Part shown: piece after piece, positions 8,421-18,405 of the stretch
Layout: each line of letters begins with the position of its first letter
How positions within the stretch are numbered: the stretch's first letter is position 1
Assembly: GCA_017466345.1 (NCBI GenBank)
Contig: JAFTUI010000023.1
Span: 62,001-126,000, forward strand
Origin: Tidjanibacter sp.
GTDB lineage: Bacteria; Bacteroidota; Bacteroidia; Bacteroidales; Rikenellaceae
DNA: 64,000 nt
Reading direction: 5' to 3'
The notes under the pieces: generated by a model
The model's input: the letters and a program-made list of their open reading frames with translations, nothing else
Databases searched by the model: none
What the model was told of the DNA's origin: nothing
Made by a program: the position numbers and the translations under genes

Positions 8421-9242
8421 TCAATGACTTTTATGATTCCAAGCCCATCTTAGGATCTTATGACGAAGAGAAGATGGAACAATTCGCACAAAAGAGTGTG
8501 TAATAGAATTACATATAACATCTTTGGTTGTATAAAATCCCATTTTTCTAAATCTAAAGAAATTGCGTATTTCATTACGCGCGTATCTTAACCCGCCACG
8601 ACGTTTTGCCAAGTCCATTGAGGTTCTAACGTAACACAATACTTCTTGTATATTGTAAAATTTGCTGCCGCTCATAATCATTCTAACCCATAAATCGTAA
8701 TCTTCATATAGTAGATTATGTCTATAATTACCTGCTTTTATTACAGAAGATTTACGGAATGCGCAACCAGGATGGCAAATGGGAGATCGCTTATGCGCTA
8801 ACTTTACAATATCATCATGATGTTCGGGACGAGTTTTTACTGCAATAACATTGTTGATATTGTCCTCAAACAGAAGTGACCAGCAACTCACAATATCATA
8901 ACCTTTATTTAGTGCGTCTATCTCCTTCTCGAATCGTTCGGCGGGGATAATATCGTCAGTATCCATTCGAAAAACAAACTCATTCTCGCAAGCTAATATA
9001 CCTTTGGCCAAAGCGCGTCCCAAGCCCAAATTTGTTTCGTTTACCACGAACTTAAAAATAGGATATCGAGTATTATACTCATCAAGAATAGCATCAAGTT
9101 CAGCGGTTAGTGGGCCATCTTTTACCAATACTATTTCTTGGGGAAGAATGGTCTGCTTAAATACAGAATCTAATGCCTCGCGTAGATATGATGGTTTCTC
9201 TTTGTGGTACAAAGAGATCAATAACGAAAAAGGCGTTTTCAT
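8421..9242 (-). CDS. Glycosyltransferase family 2 (AmsE-like)
   Basis: 273 residues, GT-A fold: FSLLISLYHKEKPSYLREAL at the N-terminus, a VLVKDG nucleotide-binding strand, DTDD as the DXD metal motif near residue 97, and a YEDYDLWVRM acceptor/catalytic-base segment. The beginning and the ED(Y) motif are those of AmsE-type amylovoran/O-antigen transferases. Its start overlaps the stop of the preceding gene by 4 nt. The 254 nt between its stop and the ATP-grasp gene are AT-rich and I see no gene, promoter or repeat in them. Confidence 0.85.
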   Translation of the reverse strand: MKTPFSLLISLYHKEKPSYLREALDSVFKQTILPQEIVLVKDGPLTAELDAILDEYNTRYPIFKFVVNETNLGLGRALAKGILACENEFVFRMDTDDIIPAERFEKEIDALNKGYDIVSCWSLLFEDNINNVIAVKTRPEHHDDIVKLAHKRSPICHPGCAFRKSSVIKAGNYRHNLLYEDYDLWVRMIMSGSKFYNIQEVLCYVRTSMDLAKRRGGLRYARNEIRNFFRFRKMGFYTTKDVICNSITHSFVRIVPSSLRHKILRWAWNHKSH

Positions 9243-10363
9243 AGGTTAATCAATGGTAAATATTTGTTTTCCAGAAAGTCGTGTGTGTAAGTAGAGTATT
9301 TATTATCCCATAGAGTTTTGGCGTTTTCACCCTTTATGTCCATTTCTTGTTGAGAGATATTTGTTATTAAAGCAATAAGGTCATCAATTGACTCCTCTAT
9401 GGTATATCCGATATCGTCCTTTTCTACTTTATCGCCTATTATAATACCTTTGGTAGTAATGATAGGTTTCCCCAATAACATTACCTCATAATATTTATTT
9501 GGTGCAGCAAAGTAGTGGTTAGAGGAGACTTTGCAATACATTGCATAAATGGCATCTGAATTATACATTATCTCAAGTCCTTTGCCATATGGAACGCGTC
9601 CGAAATACTTTACATTGTCTTTTTCATTCAACATATTACACTTGTCTTCCAACGCTTTATTTCCATAACCCGCTATAAGTAAGTTTACCAACCCTCGTTC
9701 TGCGACATCTAATAATTCTTCTAAAAAGCGAGCATGGCCGAACCATCCCACATAAGATAATGTCAGTTTCTTATTGTCAAACTTATATTCATCTGATATT
9801 TTTTTTATCTCATCTACATCCTTAACCATAGGAATATTGGGCAAAACAATAATATCATAAAGTTCTGGATTTCGTATTTGACGTTTGCGCTCCTCTTCGC
9901 AAATTATTATTTTGTCAGAGCGTTTTAAGGTATAATGTTCCATCCTCTCAGTAATGTATAGGATTGGTTTGGGGGCATTACTTGATAGGGTGTGCGACAT
10001 CCAGTCAAAAACATCAAAAATCAAATATACTTTTTTGTTAAATAGTGTCTTGTAAACTGCCGCCGGGAATGCCGTATCAAGGTCACAAGCGTGAATAAAA
10101 GTTGGTTTCTCCTTCATTTTACATAATGTGCGAATAATGAATACAAACCAGAAAATTCTATTATACGCAGCTTTTATGCCTCCTACAACATATCCGACTT
10201 TGCGACGATAATATGTTGTATTCTCACATACGACACCTGTATTCAGTCTATCCCAAGCGACTATCTGATAATCAATATTTTTTTCTTTATAGAAGGATAG
10301 ATATTTTTCTACGCGCGAATCACTTAATATCTGATTACTTCGTAATAATATAACTTTACGCAT
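9239..10363 (-). CDS. Glycosyltransferase family 4-like
   Basis: 374 residues with a GT-B outline: N-terminal acceptor domain ending in HACDLDTAFPAAVYK, then a C-terminal domain with LSYVGWFGHARFLEELLDV, LLIAGYG, and a YEVMLLGKPIITT donor-site motif (the E-x7-E-type region). Likely adds one sugar of the repeat unit on the cytoplasmic face. Coupled by a 4-nt overlap to the downstream GT2. Confidence 0.82.
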   Translation of the reverse strand: MRKVILLRSNQILSDSRVEKYLSFYKEKNIDYQIVAWDRLNTGVVCENTTYYRRKVGYVVGGIKAAYNRIFWFVFIIRTLCKMKEKPTFIHACDLDTAFPAAVYKTLFNKKVYLIFDVFDWMSHTLSSNAPKPILYITERMEHYTLKRSDKIIICEEERKRQIRNPELYDIIVLPNIPMVKDVDEIKKISDEYKFDNKKLTLSYVGWFGHARFLEELLDVAERGLVNLLIAGYGNKALEDKCNMLNEKDNVKYFGRVPYGKGLEIMYNSDAIYAMYCKVSSNHYFAAPNKYYEVMLLGKPIITTKGIIIGDKVEKDDIGYTIEESIDDLIALITNISQQEMDIKGENAKTLWDNKYSTYTHDFLENKYLPLINL

Positions 10364-10371
10364 ATCTTATA

Positions 10372-11523
10372 TTATTTTAGTTGCTTTACGATCCTACCAC
10401 AAGCCAAACCATCGCCATAGGGATTGACAGCCTTGCTCATTGTATCATAATATTCGGAGTCATCAAGCAGGCTAGAAACCTCGCATACAATCCTGTCATA
10501 GTTGGTTCCTACCAACTTAACAGTTCCTGCCTCCAATGCCTCGGGACGTTCGGTCGTATCACGCATCACCAATACAGGTTTGCCCAATCCAGGTGCCTCT
10601 TCCTGAATACCACCACTATCGGTCAGGACAATCGTGGATTGCTCCATCAGATAAACAAACGACAAGTACTCCAAAGGTTCAATGAAGAACATATTGCCGA
10701 GATTTGATAAATCTTCACCAAACACCTCGTGAATGGGTTTGCGAACATTGGGATTAAGGTGCATAGGATAAACAAAATCAACCTCGGGATACTTCTGTGT
10801 CAAGTCCTTAATGGCTGTACACATATTTATAAAGCCATCGCCAAAATTCTCTCGGCGGTGACCTGTAATCAGCACCAGTTTCTTACCATTTACCAAGCGT
10901 GAAGTATCATATCCTGCACCCTTTAATAGATTTGCCAGCTCATTGGAGAGTGTAGCATCTTTCTTAATTTTGTCTACCACCATATAAAGTGCGTCAATCA
11001 CGGTATTGCCCGTAACCATAATGGCACTCTCTGCAACATTCTCTTTCAAAAGATTCTCCTTGCTAAGTGGCGTAGGAGAGAAGTGATATGTGGCAATGCG
11101 TCCCGTGATAAGACGGTTCATCTCCTCTGGCCAGGGACTATAAATGTTGTGGGTGCGCAAACCCGCCTCAACGTGACCTACGGGAATCTGTTGATAGAAG
11201 GCTGCAAGTGCCGATGCTGTGGATGTTGTCGTATCGCCGTGTACCAGAACCACATCAGGCTGTGCCTCCTTCAATACATCGCGCATTCCAACCAACACAC
11301 GAGCAGTAACATCGTAAAGGTCCTGGCCCTGTTTCATAATGTTTAGGTCATAGTCAGGGATTATCTCGAACAAACTCAATACTTGGTCGAGCATTTCTCG
11401 ATGCTGACCGGTTACGCAAACGATTGTTTTGAACTGTTCGGGATACTTTTGAAACTCCTTAACCAGAGGAGCCATCTTAATTGCTTCGGGACGAGTGCCG
11501 AAGACGAGCATTATCTTTTTCAT
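10372..11523 (-). CDS. wecB: UDP-N-acetylglucosamine 2-epimerase (non-hydrolysing)
   Basis: Interconverts UDP-GlcNAc and UDP-ManNAc, supplying ManNAc-type sugar (ManNAcA if oxidised). The 383-residue protein has all family hallmarks: MLVFGTRPEAIKMAPLV, VHGDTTTSTASALAAF, HVEAGLRT, GHRRENFG and TDSGGIQEEAPGLGKPVLVMRDTTERPE (split across residues 280-310). Normal length. Presence inside the polysaccharide operon points to a ManNAc-derived residue; a dedicated ManNAc dehydrogenase is not seen unless the ugd homologue serves. Confidence 0.93.
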   Translation of the reverse strand: MKKIMLVFGTRPEAIKMAPLVKEFQKYPEQFKTIVCVTGQHREMLDQVLSLFEIIPDYDLNIMKQGQDLYDVTARVLVGMRDVLKEAQPDVVLVHGDTTTSTASALAAFYQQIPVGHVEAGLRTHNIYSPWPEEMNRLITGRIATYHFSPTPLSKENLLKENVAESAIMVTGNTVIDALYMVVDKIKKDATLSNELANLLKGAGYDTSRLVNGKKLVLITGHRRENFGDGFINMCTAIKDLTQKYPEVDFVYPMHLNPNVRKPIHEVFGEDLSNLGNMFFIEPLEYLSFVYLMEQSTIVLTDSGGIQEEAPGLGKPVLVMRDTTERPEALEAGTVKLVGTNYDRIVCEVSSLLDDSEYYDTMSKAVNPYGDGLACGRIVKQLK

Positions 11524-11598
11524 ATCTACAAATTATATGAATTAATCAAATTATTATTCGCAAACACATTTGAATTTAGTGGACTGCCATAACAAAAA

Positions 11599-12558
11599 CT
11601 AATCTTGCAATATCTTACATATATTTTTACGCACTTGGCGTAGTTTGTACTGTCTTATTAGTATGTATGGACTTTGTAATATGTGCTTCAACATTCGACA
11701 TAGATAACTTGATTTTTTATTCAATTTAGGATGATTAAAAAACATTTCGTGTATCTTGTCGTAATACAAAAGAAGCTTACCCTCTAACCAACCTAACTGA
11801 GGAACAAAATATTTTTTATTGATATTGACCCTAATCATATTGTTTCTGTTGACTAATGTGGTGTCACTTAGACCAGATAGAGTGCCAGCTCTCATACGTC
11901 TTTTTATCAAATAGTTATCTATAAACCATATTTTATATCCGCTTGAAACCACCTTCATTGCAAATGCAACATCTTCCTGCATTGGGAATTCACAATCGTA
12001 GTAATCTACTTTCTCCAACAATTCTTTGCTTTTAAATAAGCCCATTGCTTCAAGAGGATCTTTTCTCAACAAAAATTGATGTTGCCAATATGCGGGAATT
12101 TTTTCCGAATGAAAATACTTATTAAACCCTTTACTGTCATATCCAAGAAAGTCATTATTCTCATTTATCTTGGCGAGTCCACATTGTACAATTTTTATAT
12201 CTGAATTTGAATTTACAAAATTCATAAATACTTCTATACAATCAGGAGTCAATAAGTCGTCACCACCAAGCCCCTTAATCCACTCGCCACGTGCAGCTCT
12301 TTGAGCGCGGTTAATATTATACGTCACTCCTGTATTTTTCTCCACCGTTAGAAGTTGCACGTTGGTAAAGCGCGACCTATTTTGTTCCAACCAACGGCTG
12401 CAACGCTCCACAGTATCATCAGTGGAACAATCATCACTTACAACAAGTTCTATGTTTTTATATGTTTGGTCCTTTACACTATTGAGGGTTTCTTCAATAA
12501 AGGGAGCATCATTATATGTAAGTATCACTACACTTACCAGCACATCATTTTTTTCCAT
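11599..12558 (-). CDS. Glycosyltransferase family 2
   Basis: 319 residues; GT-A start VSVVILTYNDAPFIEETL, SDDCSTDDT, then GLGGDDLL as the DXD region and MQEDVAFAMKVVSSGY as the ED motif. C-terminal region basic and helical, as in membrane-associated transferases. Overlaps the 3' end of wzx by 14 nt. Confidence 0.85.
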   Translation of the reverse strand: MEKNDVLVSVVILTYNDAPFIEETLNSVKDQTYKNIELVVSDDCSTDDTVERCSRWLEQNRSRFTNVQLLTVEKNTGVTYNINRAQRAARGEWIKGLGGDDLLTPDCIEVFMNFVNSNSDIKIVQCGLAKINENNDFLGYDSKGFNKYFHSEKIPAYWQHQFLLRKDPLEAMGLFKSKELLEKVDYYDCEFPMQEDVAFAMKVVSSGYKIWFIDNYLIKRRMRAGTLSGLSDTTLVNRNNMIRVNINKKYFVPQLGWLEGKLLLYYDKIHEMFFNHPKLNKKSSYLCRMLKHILQSPYILIRQYKLRQVRKNICKILQD

Positions 12559-14032
12559 AAAAGACTCTTTTTATCACTGAAATAATATCTATGCGTTTTT
12601 GAAATTCATAGAATGAGAATAGTAAGATCGCAACCATTATAATTACACTAATGATATACGATTGTCCAAAAATCTCTTGGGACAAAGGATACAATAGGAG
12701 CAAAAGAAGTTCTATTATAAATAGTCGCCAATACTTAGAATTATATTTTATGCGATATCTCAGCCAGCTAACTAAACTAACCCATAAAAAGAATACACAA
12801 TAAACAAAAGTATAAGCATATCCTATTCCAGACAGCCCCCAAATTTTATAACCTAGTAGATAGGAGGGGATGGTTATTAATTTGACTCCAAGTTCATTAA
12901 ATAAGTACATTTTTTTGTCTCCTTTTGCCAAGAAAATGTAACTAATACCAAATGAACCAGCTTTGATAATAGAACCTATTAAGAGCCATTTTGTCATCTC
13001 AATAATTGAGAGAAAGTCAGCCGAATACAAGATTCTTATGATTGGTTCGATAAAAACCACCATACAAACAATTAGTGGAGCCAGTATTAGAACGGATATT
13101 TCCGACTGCTCATTAACCATAACAGATAACTTACTATTATCTTGATAGACGCTAGATAGTCTGGGGAAATAATCCTTTGCAATTGCTGTAAACACCATAC
13201 CTAAATATGAAGCATTGATTGCCCAACCCGCTTGGTACAAACCCACATCAGAGACACCACCATGTCTTGCAATGAATGTCTTGATAATAAACTGCACCAA
13301 AAGTACCGATATGCTACCAATAGACATAGCGATTCCTAATTGGATCGTACCGCGGCCCAATTTATATGATTCTCTCCAAGATTGGCGTATTGCTGGAAGT
13401 TTGTGTTTGGCTGTGTAAAAACAACCTATTATCATTGTTGCAACAGCTCCAATTATTAACGACCAAACAATACCATCGATTTTATAGAAATAATATAATG
13501 GTAATGATAACAACAAGGTTGCCACAGCTCCGTAAACCGTGGCGTTTGCCATATCCTTTATTTTTCGTATTCCTTGTAAATAGGCGTAGTTGGCATTATA
13601 TACACCCATACAGAACACTACGATAGACAGCAATCTAATGTCTCTAACATAGTCTACATTTTCAAAGAACGCTATACTCAGTTGGTTGGCAAATAGAAAT
13701 GTTAATAGCGCACCTCCAACACTACAAACATAAACCCAACGCATTATGGCCTTATGTTTGCCAGCCAAAACATCCTGATTATTTTCTGTATATGCAATAG
13801 ACAGATCCCTAACTGCGCTACTTTGAAGGCCTAAATTGGTTGTTGTATGAATAAGGTTGGTAATGGTATTGTATATGCTAATAATACCAAAGCCTACGGT
13901 TCCCATTAACAAAGCAACCACTTTGGTTTTTATCACATTCAACAGAATTGTGCATATTTGTACGCCACCAAATACAGCTGTTGATTTAAATGCTGTTTTG
14001 TAGCCGGACGTTTCCTTGTTTGTTGTATTCAT
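12545..14032 (-). CDS. wzx: O-antigen/capsule flippase (MATE/MOP superfamily)
   Basis: 495 residues with about 12-14 membrane segments; the N-terminus ([17 protein letters not shown], then TVGFGIISIYNTI) is that of PST/Wzx flippases, with FLFANQLSIAFF and later repeats of the family. Moves lipid-linked repeat units across the inner membrane. Placed next to wzy, as in Wzx/Wzy-dependent loci. The start overlaps the end of wzy by 47 nt; no later in-frame ATG would keep the conserved N-terminus. Confidence 0.88.
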   Translation of the reverse strand: MNTTNKETSGYKTAFKSTAVFGGVQICTILLNVIKTKVVALLMGTVGFGIISIYNTITNLIHTTTNLGLQSSAVRDLSIAYTENNQDVLAGKHKAIMRWVYVCSVGGALLTFLFANQLSIAFFENVDYVRDIRLLSIVVFCMGVYNANYAYLQGIRKIKDMANATVYGAVATLLLSLPLYYFYKIDGIVWSLIIGAVATMIIGCFYTAKHKLPAIRQSWRESYKLGRGTIQLGIAMSIGSISVLLVQFIIKTFIARHGGVSDVGLYQAGWAINASYLGMVFTAIAKDYFPRLSSVYQDNSKLSVMVNEQSEISVLILAPLIVCMVVFIEPIIRILYSADFLSIIEMTKWLLIGSIIKAGSFGISYIFLAKGDKKMYLFNELGVKLITIPSYLLGYKIWGLSGIGYAYTFVYCVFFLWVSLVSWLRYRIKYNSKYWRLFIIELLLLLLYPLSQEIFGQSYIISVIIMVAILLFSFYEFQKRIDIISVIKRVFYGKK

Positions 14033-15137
14033 TGCTTAATGACAATATGGGTATATATATCATCAATATATATGTAATGTTAGTAATAAACGGACGCTGG
14101 AATAACACGCTGCAAATTATCAGAATGTAGATTAAGATATTTTTTAGGGATGGCCTCAACTTGTGAATTCCATACATTATGAATGCGGCTACATAAGCAA
14201 AGAAAAAGACTGCACCGAATTCAATAATACGATCTTTGTAAGAGGCTCCACCTGGGTTATACATTTCTTTTGTTCTGTGACCAAGCCCCCACCAGTAGTC
14301 TTCACTATTCTTAAAACTCTCATACCAATATTCATCAAGCCCTATGTCCCTATTATTTCCGACCATCATTCCATCTTCAAATTGCATTCGAGCAAAAATC
14401 AATTCATATAATAATGATTCTTGAGATACATATAAAGACAGTGCTATGAATATGGAAAGTAGTAATATTTTATACTTGGCCTGCGCAAATAATAAAATAT
14501 ACAGCATACATACAATGTAGAAGAACAATGAGAAAGATATGATGCCAAATATTAAAATTAAGATGTTTTCCTTTTGCTTTAAATTAAATTTTCGCATCAA
14601 TAGTATCACAGCGCAGATAGTGCCAATAACTCCTGGCTCATCAAAACAGCCAAAGAACCTAAATGATTCTATTCCTTTGTAAACAACAAGAAATGGGTAT
14701 GCATCGTAGGAATAGTCTTTTAACGTATTCAATGGAGCTATGGTGTGGTGTGGCAGATTAACACCTAAAACAATAACTAATAGATAAACAATTGCGGATA
14801 TTGTTGTTGTCCAAACAAATATCTTTATGCACTTATTATATGAGTTTATCATCAGTTTTTCGGAGGTTAAAAAGAATACGCTGTATAGCATAATACCCAA
14901 CCTACCCACAACAGATATGTTTAGTTTGAAAGAAAGCCATACAAATATAAATGACAGTAGGACTTTGTATGCAACATCGCTATAACGAACGTTAATAGAT
15001 GTTACACATAAAGCCACTAATGCAATTGTTAGAATGGACTGCAACTGATTGTATACACCCCAAATAAAATATGGCTGAAGAAACAAGTATATGAGAATGG
15101 CTATACACCATTCTCTAATATTTTCAATTCTATTCAA
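13986..15137 (-). CDS. wzy: Candidate O-antigen/capsule polymerase
   Basis: 383 residues with 10 or more hydrophobic segments and a large hydrophilic loop around residues 255-300 (with [19 protein letters not shown]), the layout of Wzy polymerases. Sequence identity to any Wzy is not recognisable, as is usual for this family, so the call rests on topology and on position beside wzx in an otherwise complete Wzx/Wzy locus. 8-nt overlap with the upstream aminotransferase gene. Confidence 0.7.
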   Translation of the reverse strand: MNRIENIREWCIAILIYLFLQPYFIWGVYNQLQSILTIALVALCVTSINVRYSDVAYKVLLSFIFVWLSFKLNISVVGRLGIMLYSVFFLTSEKLMINSYNKCIKIFVWTTTISAIVYLLVIVLGVNLPHHTIAPLNTLKDYSYDAYPFLVVYKGIESFRFFGCFDEPGVIGTICAVILLMRKFNLKQKENILILIFGIISFSLFFYIVCMLYILLFAQAKYKILLLSIFIALSLYVSQESLLYELIFARMQFEDGMMVGNNRDIGLDEYWYESFKNSEDYWWGLGHRTKEMYNPGGASYKDRIIEFGAVFFFAYVAAFIMYGIHKLRPSLKNILIYILIICSVLFQRPFITNITYILMIYIPILSLSNEYNKQGNVRLQNSI

Positions 15138-16233
15138 AATTGTTGACTGTTTTGATTACATAATCTACCTCTGCTGCTTCCATCACGGGGCTGATGGGCA
15201 AGCTCAACTCCTCGTTGTGGATCTGTTCGGTAATAGGTAGCGACATACCATTCATCTCCTTATAGCACTCCTGCTGGTGGGGAGCAATGGGATAGTGGAT
15301 AATGGTCTGGATACCGTTATCTGCCAAATACTTTTGCAGCCTGTCGCGCTCGACACAGCGAATAGGGAACAAGTGGAATGCGTGACCTTTCCAATCTGCA
15401 ATCTGAGGCAACACAATCTTGGGATTGGTTATCTCTGAGCAGTAACGTTTTGCCACCTCTTGGCGCAATGCCACATCCTCGTCCAAATTCGCCAGCTTAA
15501 CATCCAAAATAGCTGCCTGAATCTCATCCAAACGACTATTGCGTCCGGTGTATTTGAAAACATATTTCTTCTGCGAGCCATAGTTTGCCAAAGCGCGTAC
15601 CGTAGCAGCCAGCTCATCATCATCGGTTGTTACCGCACCTGCATCGCCAAATGCACCGAGGTTCTTGCCAGGATAGAAAGAGTGACCAGCAGCATCGCCC
15701 AATGAGCCTGTTTTGCGGCCCTCATAGAGGCAACCGTGGGCTTGTGCATTATCCTCCACGAGTTTAAGGTTATATTTTTGGCACAACTCGCCAATCTTCT
15801 CGGTATAGGCACACTGACCGTAGAGGTGAACAATGCAAATCGCCTTAGTGCGAGGTGTTATTGCTTGCTCAATAAGCTCATCGTCAATCTGATAGGTAGA
15901 GAGTTTGGGTTCCACCAAAACGGGAGTCAAACCATTCTCGGTAATTGCCAAAATTGTAGCAATGTAGGTATTTGCGGGTACGATAACCTCATCACCTGGT
16001 TTCATAATACCCATTTCGATGTAGGCGCGGAAAATCCAGATGAGCGCATCCAAACCATTAGCGCAACCAATAGTGTGTTTCGAGCCGATATATTTTGAGT
16101 AGTTAGCCTCAAAACGCTCATTTTCGTGTCCTTGCAGATACCAACCAGAATCTACAACCCTCAAAACTGCCTCGTGCATCTTGTCTGCATACTTGGCAGT
16201 GACTTTTTGTAAATCAAGAAATTTTACTTGCAT
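15130..16233 (-). CDS. DegT/DnrJ/EryC1/StrS sugar aminotransferase (FdtB/QdtB-like)
   Basis: PLP-dependent transaminase that would convert dTDP-3-keto-6-deoxyhexose to the 3-amino sugar (Fuc3N or Qui3N). 367 residues; motifs [21 protein letters not shown] (phosphate-binding), VEDNAQAHG (PLP Asp), [15 protein letters not shown] with the Schiff-base Lys, and [12 protein letters not shown]. Adjacent FdtA/QdtA-like ketoisomerases and rfbA/rfbB make the dTDP-3-amino-sugar route the likely one. Whether Fuc3N or Qui3N is made depends on the isomerase and is not decided here. Confidence 0.87.
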   Translation of the reverse strand: MQVKFLDLQKVTAKYADKMHEAVLRVVDSGWYLQGHENERFEANYSKYIGSKHTIGCANGLDALIWIFRAYIEMGIMKPGDEVIVPANTYIATILAITENGLTPVLVEPKLSTYQIDDELIEQAITPRTKAICIVHLYGQCAYTEKIGELCQKYNLKLVEDNAQAHGCLYEGRKTGSLGDAAGHSFYPGKNLGAFGDAGAVTTDDDELAATVRALANYGSQKKYVFKYTGRNSRLDEIQAAILDVKLANLDEDVALRQEVAKRYCSEITNPKIVLPQIADWKGHAFHLFPIRCVERDRLQKYLADNGIQTIIHYPIAPHQQECYKEMNGMSLPITEQIHNEELSLPISPVMEAAEVDYVIKTVNNFE

Positions 16234-16245
16234 AATTAGTCGTAA

Positions 16246-16908
16246 TTAGTCCAAACGAGTATTTTTAAGATATTTTGCTGGAACACCCGCGTGTATTTCG
16301 TAATCAGGAATATCGTGAGATACCAAACTTGCCGCACCAGCCATAGCATATTTGCCGACCACTTTATAGGCAAGCAAAGTCGCACCGACCGCCAAATCTG
16401 AACAAAGTGACAATTTAGAATATCCTGTCATAATTGCACCAACAGAACAGTGACACAACTCATCTATTACTGTATTGTGTCCAATAGAGCAGTTTGCCAT
16501 TATCAACGAGCACAAGCCAATATGCGCACCGGGACCAACATAGCAATTCGACATAACCATTACACCCGGCTCAATAACTGCCCCTTGACCAATAAATGCT
16601 GTTTTGTGAATAATGGTAGCAAATCGCTCTCGTGGAATAGCAGCTTCTCTGAACATCTTTTCGGTCAACACATTGCGTGCGACAAGATGGATACCCCACA
16701 TAAAATAGTAATCGGGGTTTTCTAATAGTGTTGGTATATCCTTTGTGGTACCTAACACGGGATAGCCACAAACTTCTTTGTCAAAATCATTAACAAAACC
16801 AGCGACCTCCCATTCAAGATCACCGTAACGCTTTCTATTATCCTCAATACAAGCAGCAATAACACCACCGTTACCTTCGCCGCCTACAATTATAACTTTC
16901 TTACTCAT
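16246..16908 (-). CDS. Hexapeptide-repeat sugar O/N-acyltransferase (NeuD/PglD-like)
   Basis: 220 residues: an N-terminal Rossmann-like part (VIIVGGEGNGGVIAACIEDN) and a C-terminal left-handed beta-helix with imperfect hexapeptide repeats (GAVIEPGVMVMSNCYVGPGA, INDEL-like turns, HSVGAIMTGYSKL). This is the NeuD/PglD arrangement. Placed directly after the aminotransferase, it probably acylates the new 3-amino group, the job FdtC/QdtC does elsewhere. Its ATG overlaps the end of the broken ferredoxin-like fragment upstream. Confidence 0.8.
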   Translation of the reverse strand: MSKKVIIVGGEGNGGVIAACIEDNRKRYGDLEWEVAGFVNDFDKEVCGYPVLGTTKDIPTLLENPDYYFMWGIHLVARNVLTEKMFREAAIPRERFATIIHKTAFIGQGAVIEPGVMVMSNCYVGPGAHIGLCSLIMANCSIGHNTVIDELCHCSVGAIMTGYSKLSLCSDLAVGATLLAYKVVGKYAMAGAASLVSHDIPDYEIHAGVPAKYLKNTRLD

Positions 16909-17053
16909 TTGTTATTCAACTTCTTTTGTTTGCGAATCTGTTTTATTTCTTCCAAGTTTTTGATGGCCATCTTATCAAAAGGCATATTGCATAACAAGCA
17001 GTACATCCGCAACACTCATCTGGTCTTAAAACAGATACGTTATCATTTTTCAC
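16905..17053 (-). pseudogene. Frameshifted remnant of a 4Fe-4S (F420H2-dehydrogenase-beta-like) gene
   Basis: Reading the minus strand from a GTG at 17053 gives MKNDNVSVLRPDECCGCTAC then YAIC, and after a one-base shift near 16981-16983 continues PFDKMAIKNLEEIKQIRKQ to a stop overlapping the acyltransferase ATG. Joined, the pieces contain CxxCxxCxxxCP, the first cluster motif of the coenzyme-F420-hydrogenase-beta-type proteins common in polysaccharide loci. Only about 49 codons remain of a gene that is normally several hundred. Too short for routine gene finders. Confidence 0.6.
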
Positions 17054-17058
17054 AACAC

Positions 17059-17943
17059 CTACTTGTTGCAAAGTTTATGTTTCATTATTATCTCTTTTGC
17101 CATTTTAACCATAGGGGGACCTATGAATTTATTGTCCTTTACGGCAACTCCTTTGCCCTCTCGTACAGCCTCTTCTGCCAGCGCCAACATCTCTGTTGCC
17201 CAAGCTACCTCCTCCTCGCTGGGAGAGAAATACTTGTGACACAAAGGCAATTCTTTGGGATTCAAGATAAGCATTCCCTCAAAACCGAGTTTCTTCGCTA
17301 ATTGAAGATTTTTCTCCAAATCTTCCAAGTCGTGAACCTTAATATGCACTGTGTCAATAGGAGTAACCCCACACGCCTTTGCACCCATTGCGATCATCGC
17401 TCTGGCTGTAAATATGCTTTGTCCCTCTGCATCGTGTTTGCCACCAAGGTCTGTAACAAAATCCTCGCAGCCAAACGCCACTGCAACAACACGATTTGGG
17501 CAAGCTGTGCATATCTCTTGAATGTTCATAACAGCACCCGCAGTTTCAATCAATGGAATGAGTTTGAATGTTCCGATAGGGAATCCTTTCTCATACTCAA
17601 TCGTTTCAAGCAATTTACCAATAAAATATATATCCTGACCACAACGTGCTTTGGGATACATAAAGCCAGTAACGCCCTCTATGGTAAGCTGATACACATC
17701 TCGCAACAATTCGCCACTTTCCCTATCATTTATGCGAGGGAATATAACTCTACCATCAAAAGCTCCAGATTTTATATACTTGATTATGTTGTCGCGAGCA
17801 ATTTGTTTATTGCATTGAGGTTGCACCGAATCCTCTATATCTAATAGCAGAACATCTGCATTACTGCGTGATGCGCTATTCATAAGTCGATCGTTATGCG
17901 CAGGAAGGAACATTAAACTGCGCATCAAAAAGTCGGTTTTCAT
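17059..17943 (-). CDS. HpcH/HpaI/citrate-lyase-beta (CitE-like) family protein
   Basis: 294 residues, TIM-barrel CoA-ester lyase family: RSLMFLPAHNDRLMNSA, LLLDIEDSVQPQCNK (the conserved D.EDsv), MYPKARCGQDI, LIPLIETAGAVMNI and VAFGCEDFVTDLGG. Members cleave or form 3-hydroxyacyl-CoA esters such as citramalyl- or malyl-CoA. The gene is sandwiched in the polysaccharide operon, 3 nt downstream of the MaoC-like gene, so the pair may make or remodel an acyl-CoA used to decorate the amino sugar. Exact reaction unknown. Confidence 0.82.
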   Translation of the reverse strand: MKTDFLMRSLMFLPAHNDRLMNSASRSNADVLLLDIEDSVQPQCNKQIARDNIIKYIKSGAFDGRVIFPRINDRESGELLRDVYQLTIEGVTGFMYPKARCGQDIYFIGKLLETIEYEKGFPIGTFKLIPLIETAGAVMNIQEICTACPNRVVAVAFGCEDFVTDLGGKHDAEGQSIFTARAMIAMGAKACGVTPIDTVHIKVHDLEDLEKNLQLAKKLGFEGMLILNPKELPLCHKYFSPSEEEVAWATEMLALAEEAVREGKGVAVKDNKFIGPPMVKMAKEIIMKHKLCNK

Positions 17944-17946
17944 TCT

Positions 17947-18405
17947 TTATGCCTGTTTTTTGATCAGAACCTTTCTACGGAACGAGAGAACATCTTCTCC
18001 ACGCTGATTGTATGCAATGCTCTCTACATACACAATACCCCTATCTCCTTTGGACTTAGACTCCCATTTGTCCAAAATTTTTGAGCGGACATATATAGTA
18101 TCGTTAATAAATACGGGATTAAGGTGTTTAACGCTCTCATACTCTAAGTTAGCGATAGCCTTGCCACTAATATCTGGCACCGTAATACCAACAGCCAAAG
18201 AAAACACCAATGTACCAACAACCAAAATCTTTCCGTGCTGATTTTGAGCTGCATAATCCAAATTGGTATGCACTGGATGATAGTTCATTGTTAAAAGAGA
18301 GAAGAAATTGTCATCACTCTCAAAAATGGTTTTAGAAAGTGAGTGTTTAATCTCTGCACCTACTTCAAAATCTTCAAAGTAGAGTCCAATTTGTTGTACA
18401 TTCAT
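17947..18405 (-). CDS. MaoC-like hotdog-fold hydratase
   Basis: 152 residues with the MaoC arrangement: GLYFEDFEVGAEIKHSLSKT at the N-terminus, FSLLTMNYHPVHTNLDYAAQ carrying the catalytic Asn/His-type segment, then VVGTLVFSLAVG. Family members add water to enoyl-CoA (or mesaconyl-CoA) to give 3-hydroxyacyl-CoA. Overlaps the upstream cupin gene by 4 nt and is 3 nt from the CitE-like gene, so translation is probably coupled. Role in the polymer inferred only. Confidence 0.8.
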   Translation of the reverse strand: MNVQQIGLYFEDFEVGAEIKHSLSKTIFESDDNFFSLLTMNYHPVHTNLDYAAQNQHGKILVVGTLVFSLAVGITVPDISGKAIANLEYESVKHLNPVFINDTIYVRSKILDKWESKSKGDRGIVYVESIAYNQRGEDVLSFRRKVLIKKQA

